Positions 1-8,814 of a stretch of 64,000 bases of DNA are shown here, piece after piece. The stretch covers positions 3,501,501-3,565,500 of the forward strand of contig NC_019684.1 in assembly GCF_000316645.1 (NCBI RefSeq). The letters are read 5' to 3'. The DNA is from Nostoc sp. PCC 7524. GTDB lineage: Bacteria; Cyanobacteriota; Cyanobacteriia; Cyanobacteriales; Nostocaceae. Position 1 is the stretch's first letter. Every line of letters starts with the position of its first letter. Below the pieces are notes generated by a model. The model did no database searches and had not been told where the DNA came from. It was given only the letters and a program-made list of their open reading frames with translations. A program made the translations under genes and the position numbers.

Positions 1-1
1 G

Positions 2-1525
2 CCAACGGTGATTGGTCCCCTACTTAAACAAATCAATGTAGACCGCCAAGTGGCAACGCTGTTAGAAGGGGAAGGAGTTTTAATCGATCCAGTGGGTGCT
101 ATTCTCGCTTTCGTAGTGCTGGATACCATCGTTAACGGTGATGCTGATCCCATCAATGCCATCATAGGTTTACTGATGCGCCTTGGTGTTGGTGGCGCGA
201 TTGGTGCGGTAGGCGGTTATTTGATGAGCCTGATTTTTAAACGTGCCACTTTTCTCTCATTTGAAGTGAAAAATTTGGTGGTTTTGGCAGTGCTATGGGG
301 GTTGTTTACCCTAGCACAAATGATCCGCAGTGAATCAGGGGTGATGACTACCGTCGTTGCTGGGGCAGTATTTGCTAACTCCTCTGTACCAGAGGAACGT
401 CTGTTGCGTAGCTTCAAAGGTCAACTGACGATTTTGAGTGTTTCCGTACTCTTTATTCTGCTAGCGGCTGACCTTTCCATCGCCAGTGTGTTGGCTTTGG
501 GTTGGGGGAGTTTGTTCACGGTTTTGGTACTGATGTTTGTTGTGCGTCCAGTGAATATCCTGTTGTGTACTTGGAACAGTGATTTAAACTGGCGACAAAA
601 GTTGTTTTTAAGCTGGGTTGCGCCGAGAGGGATTGTATCTGCTTCCGTTGCTTCTTTGTTTGCGATTTTGCTGACTCAGCACGGTATCAATGGTGGTGAT
701 GCAATCAAGGCTTTAGTATTCCTGACAATTATCATGACAGTAGTTTGTCAAGGACTAACGGCTGGCTGGGTGGCTGAATGCTTGCAAATCACTTCCCATG
801 AAGCGACAGGGGCGGTAATTGTCGGTTGTAATCCTTTAAGTCTGTTAATTGCCCGATTTTTTCAAGAACGGGGCGAAAACGTCGTTCTCATCGATACTGA
901 ACCGGAATATCTCGCTCAAGCAGAAGCTCAAAATATCAGGGTAATTGCTAGTAGTGCTTTGGATGCTGAGGTGTTGGAGGAGGCGGGACTAGCCTCGATG
1001 GGTACTTTTGTGGCCATGACTAATAATGGTGAGGTGAATTTTGTCGTGGCGCAACGAGCCGCCGAGGAATTTAATCCGCCGCGTGTGTTAGCAGTGTTTC
1101 CCCGTGACCCCCAAGCGAATAATTCCGCTAATAATAAAGTTCAGCAAGCTTTTGTTGCCGATTTAGCCGTTAAAACTTGGAATGAGTATCTCAATAGTGG
1201 AAGGGTGAAGTTAGGGACAACTACACTCAATGAATCGGAATTTACTCAACAACAAGAACGTATTCAAGAAAAAATTCGGACTGGGGTATTAGTGCCGTTG
1301 TTGGTAGAACGGGAAGAACGGCTACAGATTACCCCAGCTAATCAAGAATGGGAAATAGGCGATCGCATTATCTACTTGTTGTATGACCCCAGACCAAATC
1401 TCCTCAAACGGTTATCTGGTGCTAGCCAGTCTACACCTCTGGCTTTAGAAAGGTTGCCAGAGTTGGAAGAATTACCATTAGCAAAATTGGCTCAACTTTC
1501 CGCCAGCGATGCGCCTGGAAGTTGA
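2..1525 (+). CDS. Cation/proton antiporter (NhaP/CPA1 type) with C-terminal TrkA-N-like domain, 5' partial
   Basis: The open frame is already running at the window edge (PTVIGPLLKQ), so the true start lies upstream. The first ~260 residues contain many hydrophobic segments and the GPTVIGPLL and APRGIVSASV signatures of Na+/H+ exchangers of the CPA1 family, which swap monovalent cations for protons across the membrane. From about residue 265 a nucleotide-binding TrkA-N/RCK-like fold follows (AVIVGCNPLSLLIARFF, then VVLIDTEPEY), although its glycine motif is degenerate. A soluble tail of ~100 residues ends the protein and may gate transport. The last 34 bases overlap the 3' end of the convergent cytochrome b-like gene. 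Family assignment is firm; the transported ion cannot be read from sequence. Confidence 0.88.
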   Translation, partial: PTVIGPLLKQINVDRQVATLLEGEGVLIDPVGAILAFVVLDTIVNGDADPINAIIGLLMRLGVGGAIGAVGGYLMSLIFKRATFLSFEVKNLVVLAVLWGLFTLAQMIRSESGVMTTVVAGAVFANSSVPEERLLRSFKGQLTILSVSVLFILLAADLSIASVLALGWGSLFTVLVLMFVVRPVNILLCTWNSDLNWRQKLFLSWVAPRGIVSASVASLFAILLTQHGINGGDAIKALVFLTIIMTVVCQGLTAGWVAECLQITSHEATGAVIVGCNPLSLLIARFFQERGENVVLIDTEPEYLAQAEAQNIRVIASSALDAEVLEEAGLASMGTFVAMTNNGEVNFVVAQRAAEEFNPPRVLAVFPRDPQANNSANNKVQQAFVADLAVKTWNEYLNSGRVKLGTTTLNESEFTQQQERIQEKIRTGVLVPLLVEREERLQITPANQEWEIGDRIIYLLYDPRPNLLKRLSGASQSTPLALERLPELEELPLAKLAQLSASDAPGS

Positions 1526-2133
1526 ATTGTCTCATCTACTGGTTGTGTATACATTTGTCGTTCTTGCCACAGCAAAGCTGCCAAATGCACCACAGCCAAT
1601 ACAATGGCAACAACGGTAATTATATAGCTGTGCAGAGTGTAGAGATGTTGGACAGTAATACTACTAATGGCTCCACCACCTGTGAGGATATCTCGCAGTT
1701 GTGAACCGATGACAGGAATGGCTTCGATATTGCCTAGCTCAATGTTAAATCGCCAGTAGCCTTCTTGAGTCCAGTCGAGAATCATGGCTGTCCAATCTAA
1801 ACCAATGGCGCTGAGGGTAAAGAAAATTCCACTTACCCAAGCTACTAGCCAACTGTTGCGAAATTGCCGCCCTAAGAACATCACTACAATTTGCACCAGA
1901 GCGATCGCAATCATGATATTACCTGCAAGATCATGCGCTCTATGGAATAACCAACCATAGGCAACTTCCGTATCAATCATTCTCAACGAGTTATAAGCCC
2001 CGCCTGCTGTCGGTTCGTAATAAAAAGACAACAAAATTCCTGTGGAGACATAAATCAGGCACAGGGAAAGAATCACAACCGCTAATATCGTGGCTATTCG
2101 CCGCAAAATCCTATCAAACTGGGTGGTTTGCAT
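1492..2133 (-). CDS. Divergent cytochrome b6-like protein (PetB homologue)
   Basis: A 213-residue, four-helix membrane protein, nearly the length of PetB (about 215). Shared features are the FYYEP motif, WVSG, EAIPVIG and the helix-4 histidines 15 residues apart (LHSYII, VVHLAA). The start is set by a strong AGGAGG nine bases before ATG 2133; an upstream in-frame start at 2175 lacks this. In PetB two histidines 14 residues apart on helix 2 bind the two b hemes. Here the first is present (HRAHD) but the second position is glutamine (LVQIVV). The cysteine that carries heme c(n) in PetB also appears replaced by Ile. It is therefore probably not the b6f subunit itself but a paralogue with altered heme binding. 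No petD-like partner is adjacent. Its role is unknown. Confidence 0.85.
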   Translation of the reverse strand: MQTTQFDRILRRIATILAVVILSLCLIYVSTGILLSFYYEPTAGGAYNSLRMIDTEVAYGWLFHRAHDLAGNIMIAIALVQIVVMFLGRQFRNSWLVAWVSGIFFTLSAIGLDWTAMILDWTQEGYWRFNIELGNIEAIPVIGSQLRDILTGGGAISSITVQHLYTLHSYIITVVAIVLAVVHLAALLWQERQMYTQPVDETIQLPGASLAES

Positions 2134-2232
2134 AGCTACACCCCTCCTGTTATTGGTTTGATTATGTATTTTCATTACAATATAACTAAGATTTATAAAT
2201 ATATCTATATTAATTTTGCGAAAAATATATTT

Positions 2233-2910
2233 TTAAATCAAATACTGTCCCCAAATTTTCAAAGGTTCTGGCGAACCATACCAAACTCCCGGACTTCTAG
2301 GGGAATGTCTCACACCTGCAATCACTAGATTTTCTGCCCCTGTTAAGTGAGCCGCCGCAATTGGTGTAATTCCATCGCCCCAGGTATTACCTTGTCCACA
2401 AGTTAATTGATAGCTGCTGTAGGCTAACCAACCACCGCGCCGCCGTTCCCCAAAAGTTGTTTTACCAGCGACACAAATGTAATTCACGCTGGGATAAAAG
2501 GCTCCGGGGTAATTATTATTGACAAAATCCAAATTCCGGCGTGTCCAGCGTTCTTGGCTGGTGTGAGGTGTCCCTAGGGTAACAAGAGTAGCTACTAGAG
2601 GATGAGCATTCCAGACACTCACAGCATAAGGTTGTTCTCCTAAGTAGATCCGGGAAATCCAACCGCCGGCTGAGTGACCAATCAAGTTAATTTGAGTAGC
2701 GTTATATTGTTGTAATGCTTGTTTAACAGTGCGATCAAGTTGCTGCAAAATCGGTGTAATCGGTCTACCGCCGATAGTAGGTATCCAGTCACGCCGTCTA
2801 AGCGGTACGGTGAACGTTGGGAAACCCAACTGTTTGAGAGATGTTTCAAGTTGATGGTAAGCGATCGCGCTTTCTAAATATCCCGGCACAATGATTGTAG
2901 GTAATGGCAT
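2233..2910 (-). CDS. Lipase-like alpha/beta hydrolase
   Basis: A 225-residue alpha/beta-hydrolase fold protein. Near the N-terminus it has TIIVPGYLES, an oxyanion-hole-type strand, and around residue 90 the nucleophile elbow GHSAGGW (Ser in G-x-S-x-G). A late histidine in GVRHSPRSPG is the plausible catalytic base. There is no signal peptide, so a cytoplasmic or membrane-surface enzyme is likely. The family includes triacylglycerol lipases and related esterases; the substrate cannot be predicted. ATG 2910 is preferred over the in-frame TTG nine bases upstream. It is separated from the cytochrome b-like gene by ~100 bases and may be transcribed with it. Confidence 0.85.
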   Translation of the reverse strand: MPLPTIIVPGYLESAIAYHQLETSLKQLGFPTFTVPLRRRDWIPTIGGRPITPILQQLDRTVKQALQQYNATQINLIGHSAGGWISRIYLGEQPYAVSVWNAHPLVATLVTLGTPHTSQERWTRRNLDFVNNNYPGAFYPSVNYICVAGKTTFGERRRGGWLAYSSYQLTCGQGNTWGDGITPIAAAHLTGAENLVIAGVRHSPRSPGVWYGSPEPLKIWGQYLI

Positions 2911-2957
2911 TTTGGACAAGTTAATTCAAAATTTAAAATTCAAAATAGTCTACGACA

Positions 2958-3000
2958 TCTCTACGAGAGGCTAACGCCAACGCGTAGCGTCTCGTAGAGA
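2958..3000. repeat. Inverted-repeat element (hairpin), dispersed-repeat type
   Basis: An 11-bp perfect inverted repeat (TCTCTACGAGA at 2958-2968, TCTCGTAGAGA at 2990-3000) encloses a 21-base loop and is followed by AAGGCTTGCGCCTAC. AT-rich AAAATTCAAAA-type strings flank both sides. The composition and flanks resemble small dispersed hairpin repeats common in Nostoc genomes. The rest of the 2911-3474 gap contains HIP1-type sites but no convincing gene. Confidence 0.7.
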
Positions 3001-3474
3001 AGGCTTGCGCCTACAAAATTCAAAAATTAAAGGATTATTAGGGATTAGGAGAGAAATAGCCAAACTGGCAACATTTTCAGTGTAGGCAAGTATGGTAATA
3101 TGACGCGACCTACAATTATCATGACAAAAGCCCAGCTTTTTCTCCCTCATGCCTACTCAACAAGAAATTTAAGCTCTACATTTCGACGGATGCGATCGCT
3201 CTGACTTGTCACTACCCTATGTTTAAGCTGGTAATGGTGCAAACCATAGAAAAGTCAACTTTCTCTATAAGTATTTTTGATAACTTTGTCAGCCAGTGCC
3301 ACCGATAGAAGTGTGATGAAGCCCTAAAAAATTAAAGTCTTAAAAAAGAAAAAATCATCCTGTTTTGAGTGCCAACGTCGGCAGCTATTATTGTATAGGG
3401 GCGCATTTATTCCCATCAAGATTAAATTGCTTTGCTAGTCAACTGCAACCGAGCCGAGTGAACGATTAACAGCT

Positions 3475-4944
3475 ATGTCTTACGTCTCCCTGTTAAAAAA
3501 TATACCAGAATTATTAAGCCAGCCAACCGGAATAGCAGCAATAGCCTCTCTTGGCATTCACGGTGCTATTGCGTTGATTGTGCCATTGATGCCTGTAGAT
3601 TCCAACCAACCAAAAGACTCATCCTCTCAAAAAAAAGTTGGTGTTTTAGAACTCAGCCAAGCGGATCAAAGTCGTTTGCCACAAAGTCCAGATACTAACC
3701 AGGTTGCGCTACAAGCACAATTACCTTTACTACAAAATCAATTTCCGCAACAACCGCCACTGAATAATCCTCCTGGATTGGATGCTCAAACGACTGTATT
3801 GCCTCCTTTACCGCCACCTGTAGCTCCACCGCTATCACTGCCACCAATTGCGACATTACCGCAAAATTATGGTGTAGCCCCCTTGCCCCAAAGTCAGCCT
3901 TTGCGGATATCTCCTAGACGAAATTTACGATTTGATGATTCTGGTTTCAATGCTGCTAACAATAAATTTACGCCTGTAACTCCTCCTAGTTTTGATAACC
4001 GGGAGACAGTACCAGCAACATCAAAACCTCTACCTGTAGATAAATTGCCAGAATTAAGTGCAGCTCAGATACCAAATGATTTGCCGGATAATCTCCCTGC
4101 TGTCACACCAAATAGCAATGCCAATCCAGCAACTACACAGCCTAGTAGTGATGCAGCTCAGGTAGCTCCCATCGAACCACAAGTAGCGCCAGTTGGTAAA
4201 ACTCCTAAAGTTGGGGATGATTTAGCCTTTGCTGATCAAAGCATTCCCAAATGGGAGCAAGGCTCTACTGCCAATGTACCTAATTTACCTTTCAAACAAA
4301 CTGAACAGACTGAAATTGCTCAGGTAGACTCCTACGCCAGATTGAGAACAGCTCTTCAGCAGCAATACCCCAATTCGCAAGAAAAAGCAGTCATTCGCAG
4401 CACGATTTCCACAGATAAACAAGGTCTTGAAGGTACAGTTTTGGGTGTATTGGTAGTAGATGCGGAAGGCAAAGTCTTAGATATCCAATTCCAAGACAGG
4501 TCAGTTTCTCCAGAATTACAACTCAAAACCAGACAATATTTTACTCAAAATGCACCTAAAGGAGATAAGCAAATCAGCCGTTATCCGTTTAGTTTGAGTT
4601 TCCAACATAATAGCGGTAATTCGGGTGCAGCTAATCAAGAAAAAACTCCAGCTGTAGTTCTCCCCAAACCAAGTGCGACTCCAGCAGTTAATGATGCTCA
4701 ACCGACAACTACACCAGCAGTTACTCCCAAACCTTTACCACAACTACAACTTAACCGAAATCAGCCTCAGACAACTGCGCCCACACCAACACCAGCAGCT
4801 ACTGTTAAACCATCTACTGAGTCTACAGTAGACAAAGATGAGTTATCCTCTTCAGTAGAATCTGGTCAAGAACTCATACGCAAACTACAAAAATTGCGTG
4901 AAACTCAACAGCAACGGCAAAGCTCTAATTCTTTAAAAAACTAA
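3475..4944 (+). CDS. TonB-like proline-rich membrane-anchored protein
   Basis: 489 residues. One hydrophobic segment near residues 20-40 (IASLGIHGAIALIVPLMPV) would anchor it in the cytoplasmic membrane. It is followed by ~240 residues rich in Pro, Gln, Asn and Thr that could span the periplasm. Residues ~285-380 (from YARLRTALQQ, with GTVLGVLVVDAEGKVLDIQF) resemble a degenerate TonB C-terminal domain. A further ~105-residue Thr/Pro-rich tail ends in a charged stretch. This architecture (anchor, proline-rich spacer, TonB-like domain, tail) matches the second TonB-type protein at 56763-58280. No exbB/exbD lies next to this copy. Functional coupling to outer-membrane receptors is inference. Confidence 0.65.
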   Translation: MSYVSLLKNIPELLSQPTGIAAIASLGIHGAIALIVPLMPVDSNQPKDSSSQKKVGVLELSQADQSRLPQSPDTNQVALQAQLPLLQNQFPQQPPLNNPPGLDAQTTVLPPLPPPVAPPLSLPPIATLPQNYGVAPLPQSQPLRISPRRNLRFDDSGFNAANNKFTPVTPPSFDNRETVPATSKPLPVDKLPELSAAQIPNDLPDNLPAVTPNSNANPATTQPSSDAAQVAPIEPQVAPVGKTPKVGDDLAFADQSIPKWEQGSTANVPNLPFKQTEQTEIAQVDSYARLRTALQQQYPNSQEKAVIRSTISTDKQGLEGTVLGVLVVDAEGKVLDIQFQDRSVSPELQLKTRQYFTQNAPKGDKQISRYPFSLSFQHNSGNSGAANQEKTPAVVLPKPSATPAVNDAQPTTTPAVTPKPLPQLQLNRNQPQTTAPTPTPAATVKPSTESTVDKDELSSSVESGQELIRKLQKLRETQQQRQSSNSLKN

Positions 4945-4976
4945 AATGGGATTAGTGCTAAAAAACATTAAGAAAT

Positions 4977-5010
4977 GATGAATGATTAATTGTGAAATTA
5001 ATCATTCATC
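4977..5010 (+). terminator. Perfect 14-bp stem-loop after the TonB-like gene
   Basis: GATGAATGATTAAT (4977-4990) and ATTAATCATTCATC (4997-5010) are exact inverted repeats with a 6-base loop, 32 bases after the stop. It lacks a clean T-run, so termination or 3'-end protection is inferred from position. It also lies 3' of the convergent cytochrome c gene. Confidence 0.55.
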
Positions 5011-5107
5011 GAAAATATAATTTATGAGATTGGGTGTAGAGAATTTGCCTCTACAAGATGGGTTTTAGGTTGAATAAACTTAGTTTTCCCCATTACCTAC
5101 TCCCTAC

Positions 5108-5452
5108 TTACCAATCTTGCTCTGCCTTTTGGAAAACGTAGGCAGCAACCTCCAGAATTTCTTGCTCGCTCAACTTGTTTTTAAAGGCAGGCATAGCATT
5201 CTTACCATTTTCTACTTGATGAATAATTGCTTCTATGGCGTTATTGTTGTAATCGTTCAAATACTGTGATAGTGCTTCTTTTTTCAAGGTTTTTTTAGAA
5301 ACGAGAATATTGCCACCGCCGATGTGACAAGAAGCACAATTATTAGTAAAAATTTTTGCCCCTTTGGATGTTTCGGCTGCTAGAACTGGATTGGTAAATG
5401 TAAGTTGCAGTATAGCGATCGCTAACCATAACATTAATAAGAATATTCTCAA
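5108..5452 (-). CDS. petJ: Cytochrome c6-like protein (secreted, single heme)
   Basis: 114 residues with a Sec signal peptide of about 25 residues (cleavage after PVLA), then an ~89-residue mature protein of cytochrome c6 size. CASCH (residues 39-43) binds the heme covalently, the NGKNAMPAF segment supplies the distal methionine, and VAAYVFQKAEQDW matches the c6 C-terminal helix. In cyanobacteria c6 carries electrons in the thylakoid lumen from b6f to photosystem I or cytochrome oxidase. An insertion near LNDYNNN and several substitutions suggest a paralogue rather than the main petJ. It lies 210 bases downstream of the parvulin gene on the same strand and probably has its own promoter. Confidence 0.85.
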   Translation of the reverse strand: MRIFLLMLWLAIAILQLTFTNPVLAAETSKGAKIFTNNCASCHIGGGNILVSKKTLKKEALSQYLNDYNNNAIEAIIHQVENGKNAMPAFKNKLSEQEILEVAAYVFQKAEQDW

Positions 5453-5662
5453 GATAGTTTCCTCGCAAGCAAGCTCTAGCAGTTGACTCGTGTGCCGTGG
5501 GTTGATTTTAAAAAGACTTTTCCCGACAAAACTGTCATGTACTCCATCTGAACAATCAACCCGTACTAAGAATGATCAGCATTAGCCTGGACAAAGCGCG
5601 TTTTACACCTTGACCATCTCAACGATTCTATTCCTTTAGGTTCGACACACTCAAGCAACTTT

Positions 5663-6385
5663 TTAGAATGACATAGCTTTAGCAGCTAACCATTCCTGAA
5701 ACATTTTATTTATAATCTCTTCCCGCCTTTCATCTGTTAATTCGGCAGGAATAAACTCTTTCACCATTAAAATATAATTTACTTTGTCTATAATTAGTGG
5801 GCCGATCAGGTCTCCTGGTGTGGTATTAAATACCACTGCGGCTACATCAGGCTTGAGGCTCCAACGGTAAAATTTGCCCTCATAGCCGCAGTGGTTTCGC
5901 CGTCTTTGATCAATATCGTAAATATGAGCAGCTTCATAAAAGCTGATTTCACCTTCTTCAATTTGATAGCAAATTTCTTGTGCTAATTGTTTATTTGATA
6001 CAACTATTTGATAAAGTAAGACCTGATCGTAGTCTAATTGATTTTCTAAAAAATACTTCTCTACATCTTTAGCAAATAAACTTACAGCTAATTTCTTACT
6101 TAATAAACTATCAAGAATACCTGCTTCCCAATCTTCAGATAACACTAGCTGATCAACTAACCATGCAATAGTATCACTGGCTTTGACTAAACGTTTTTCA
6201 TAACGCAGTCTATCAGCTTCAATCTGAATTTCTGCTTCTGTAATTTTTATGTCTCTTTCTTGAGCGGCTGTGTTGATAATTTTTTGATACAAAACATTAT
6301 TGCATACTTCTTTGATTTGCAAAGTTTTTTTGAGATATGTAACTACTTCTCTGGGAGTAATAATTTCGCCATTAAATTCAATCAT
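5663..6385 (-). CDS. Parvulin-type peptidyl-prolyl isomerase (SurA/PpiC-like)
   Basis: 240 residues. An N-terminal helical SurA/trigger-factor-like region (about 1-120, with AQERDIKITEAEIQIEADRL) precedes a PpiC-type rotamase domain (about 125-215) recognised by QIEEGEISFYEAAHIY, a GKFYRW stretch and the GDLIGPL motif. There is no signal peptide. Such proteins often sit beside ABC/HlyD export genes in cyanobacteria and are thought to help fold or hold export substrates. Here it is the third gene of a minus-strand series hlyD > HetP-family > ppiC, 123 bases behind the HetP-family gene. Its client is unknown. Confidence 0.8.
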   Translation of the reverse strand: MIEFNGEIITPREVVTYLKKTLQIKEVCNNVLYQKIINTAAQERDIKITEAEIQIEADRLRYEKRLVKASDTIAWLVDQLVLSEDWEAGILDSLLSKKLAVSLFAKDVEKYFLENQLDYDQVLLYQIVVSNKQLAQEICYQIEEGEISFYEAAHIYDIDQRRRNHCGYEGKFYRWSLKPDVAAVVFNTTPGDLIGPLIIDKVNYILMVKEFIPAELTDERREEIINKMFQEWLAAKAMSF

Positions 6386-6508
6386 AAAGTCAAAGCAGAT
6401 TTTAAATTAATAGACGATGGTAAAATACAAAGAAAGGGTCAGATCGGAGTAAATTTTTACAAGATCCAACCCCAAACCTTTCTGAATTGGGAAATTAATT
6501 AATTGACT

Positions 6509-6901
6509 CTAGTTATGCTGTCGATAAAATTCTGCCATCTTTGTTTCTAAAGTTGCGGGCGAATTCCTAACTGGAATTTTAGCCTGTTTGGTATCGCCAG
6601 ATTCTAAATGATCCAAGTCATCTATCTTGCTGACAACTGGAGACGAATTTCTGTTATTAGAACTAGAAATATGACTATCTTGGGATATTTGTATACTAGG
6701 AACTTGGCGATTTTCCTTCATTAAACGACTATAAGTTCTCTGGGGAATAAAGTGAAGAGGATTGTAGCCAACAAAACGCAACATTAAGACACAAGCCCAA
6801 GAATATCTACCATCAGTAATGGCTTCAATTATCTGATTTAATTGTTCAATAGTAATTGCATTTTGAAAACTTTTATGAGAAGAATGAATGTGGTGGTTCA
6901 T
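6509..6901 (-). CDS. HetP-family protein
   Basis: 130 residues from ATG 6901. An in-frame extension to 6994 would overlap the hlyD gene and adds 31 unlike residues, so I reject it. Residues ~14-60 carry the HetP-family signature: EAITDGRYSWACVLMLRF, GYNPLHFIP and RTYSRLMKEN. The C-terminal ~70 residues are Ser/Asn-rich and variable, as in the family. In Anabaena PCC 7120, HetP and its paralogues control the timing of commitment to heterocyst development, and hetP lies next to the ABC exporter gene hetC. Here the neighbour upstream by 34 bases is an HlyD-type adaptor gene, suggesting co-transcription. Whether it promotes or delays commitment cannot be predicted. Confidence 0.88.
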   Translation of the reverse strand: MNHHIHSSHKSFQNAITIEQLNQIIEAITDGRYSWACVLMLRFVGYNPLHFIPQRTYSRLMKENRQVPSIQISQDSHISSSNNRNSSPVVSKIDDLDHLESGDTKQAKIPVRNSPATLETKMAEFYRQHN

Positions 6902-6935
6902 GGTCGTCTCGAAGGTAATTAATTTAACTGGAAAT

Positions 6936-8534
6936 TCACAAACTAATTCCGCCTGATTGCAATTGTTTAATTGGGTCAAGCAGAATATCTGCAATACGAC
7001 GGCGACGGATGATGATCTCAGCCTTTGCTGTTTGCCCAGCTTGAAACTTGATAGTTTGACGATTGGCTTTTACATAGTTATGCTCCAGAGCAATTTCTAC
7101 TCGATAGACTGCACCAAGTTGTTCATTAAGTTTGCTATTGGGGGAAATAGATATCACTTGACCAGAAACAATACCGTAATCTTGATAGGGGTAAGCGTCG
7201 AATTTGATTTGCGTTGTATTTCCTACTTTGACAAAACCTGCTTCTTTGGTAGGTAAATTAGCCTCCAGAACCAATGGTGCATTCTGAGGAGCTAATTCCG
7301 CGATCGCTTGTCCTGGTTGTACGACTTCCCCACTATTGCGGACGTTAAGTGCTAAAACTACTCCATCTACAGGTGCAGTTAGGGTGAGCTGTTGCAATCT
7401 CATTTTTGCTTCTGCGATTTGCTTTTCGGCCTGTTTGACTTTGGCTCGCATCTGAGTTTTTTCTAATTCCAGTTTCTGGATTGCTTGCTCAGTCTGTATT
7501 TGTATCGTGTCCCCTTCTACTTGTTTTTGGGTTAACTGTGCTTGTAGACGTTGTGATTCTGACAGAACTTGTTGTAAATCGATTTGCGATCGCTTGGAGT
7601 CGGCTAAGGTTTGTTGAATTTCCCCCATCTGCTGGGTAATGGTACGCTGGCGATCGCTCAAACTTTGCTGCGCTTGAAACAATTGTTCTTGAGACAGTGC
7701 GCCTTGTTGTACTAGAGCTTTGAGCCTGTATAATCGCTCGTTTTGAGCCATCGCATCGGCTTGTAATTGCCGCAGCAGCTTTTGACTGATATTAGCTTTT
7801 TCTCGACCTTGGGCGATCGCTACCTGATGACTTTGAATTTTAGCCAACCCTTGAGTAATGATTGCCTCTTGACCTTTAATCTCTGCGTTATTGAGTGCCA
7901 AACGGGTTTTAGCTTCCAAACGAGTTTTTTCCATCAACCCTTGGATTTGTAAGAGTTGAGTTTGATAGGCAACGCTCTCTTGTGTCAAACGCTCCACTTC
8001 ATTGAGGGCAATTTCTTTGTCTAATTGTGCGATTACCTCTCCAGCCTTGACTACCTGGCCTTCTTGTACTCGCAAATAAGCCACCTTACCTGTAATTTCC
8101 GGATGGATTTTATAAACCTCCCCTTGGGGAATTAATCGTCCTGTGGCTTGTCCTACTTCATCAATCTGTGCCACATTTGCCCAAGTTGCAACTGCTAAAC
8201 AAAAAGCAATTCCACCTAATACCATTTGATAGGGAATAGATGAAGGTGGTTGGTCAAGCAACGTTTGCAACGATGTAGACCATTGAGCAGTTTGATTATG
8301 GGTTAAACCATCTTGCAATTCACTATCTTGCAAGTTAGTAGGTTGTTTAGGAACAAATTTGACAGATGTAGTTGTACCCCCAAATACCCCATTGAGGGCA
8401 GATGCTGCAACAAATTTCTTAGTATATGAATCTTGCTCAACAATTTTAGAACTAGCAAAGCCATTATCTGTATTAGAGGTCATCACTGAATAGTTTTGCA
8501 GACGCTGGCGTAGAGCTTTAAATGGTAGTTTCAT
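6936..8534 (-). CDS. HlyD-family membrane fusion (adaptor) protein
   Basis: 532 residues. A cytoplasmic N-terminus of ~90 residues precedes one membrane helix (about 105-122, GGIAFCLAVATWANVAQI). Next come a lipoyl/barrel-sandwich half (IHPEITGKVAYLRVQEGQVV), a long Gln/Glu-rich coiled coil (about 175-390), the second half-motif (APVDGVVLALNV, GEVVQPGQAIAEL) and a beta-barrel domain. HlyD proteins link inner-membrane ABC exporters to a TolC-like outer-membrane channel in type I secretion. No ABC exporter or TolC gene is within the window on either side, so the partner is encoded elsewhere. First gene of the set with the HetP-family and parvulin genes. Confidence 0.92.
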   Translation of the reverse strand: MKLPFKALRQRLQNYSVMTSNTDNGFASSKIVEQDSYTKKFVAASALNGVFGGTTTSVKFVPKQPTNLQDSELQDGLTHNQTAQWSTSLQTLLDQPPSSIPYQMVLGGIAFCLAVATWANVAQIDEVGQATGRLIPQGEVYKIHPEITGKVAYLRVQEGQVVKAGEVIAQLDKEIALNEVERLTQESVAYQTQLLQIQGLMEKTRLEAKTRLALNNAEIKGQEAIITQGLAKIQSHQVAIAQGREKANISQKLLRQLQADAMAQNERLYRLKALVQQGALSQEQLFQAQQSLSDRQRTITQQMGEIQQTLADSKRSQIDLQQVLSESQRLQAQLTQKQVEGDTIQIQTEQAIQKLELEKTQMRAKVKQAEKQIAEAKMRLQQLTLTAPVDGVVLALNVRNSGEVVQPGQAIAELAPQNAPLVLEANLPTKEAGFVKVGNTTQIKFDAYPYQDYGIVSGQVISISPNSKLNEQLGAVYRVEIALEHNYVKANRQTIKFQAGQTAKAEIIIRRRRIADILLDPIKQLQSGGISL

Positions 8535-8671
8535 GGAAGCCGTATAAAATTATAACTTCGCTGTTTACAACTCACTTCACTAGCGAGATATTCAGTTTTA
8601 GCTCCATTGATTTGGCGTTTTAACCTTGATAACTAACTTGAAATAGCCCAACTATAAAAATCTAAGCAATA

Positions 8672-8718
8672 ATGAATTGTTTATTCAGCAACTACTGCTG
8701 ATTTTAACAACAATTCAT
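8672..8718. promoter_or_regulatory. Two-tier hairpin in the hlyD upstream region
   Basis: ATGAATTGTT (8672-8681) pairs with AACAATTCAT (8709-8718), and inside it CAGCA (8686-8690) pairs with TGCTG (8696-8700). It lies 138 bases upstream of the hlyD start and could shape a 5' leader or act as a protein site. No known riboswitch class is recognised. Confidence 0.4.
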
Positions 8719-8814
8719 AATAAGTAAATGTGTAATCAACAAAATACAGAGTTTAGTTAAATATATATTCCTTCAGCAATAATAATTGTTTTAATTTTGT
8801 GTTTTATTTAGTTA

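Noticed and set aside
5499..5562. Inverted repeat GGGTTGATT/AATCAACCC before the cytochrome c6-like gene
   Set aside because: Nine-bp arms with a 46-base loop are weak; a regulator site is possible but not supportable.
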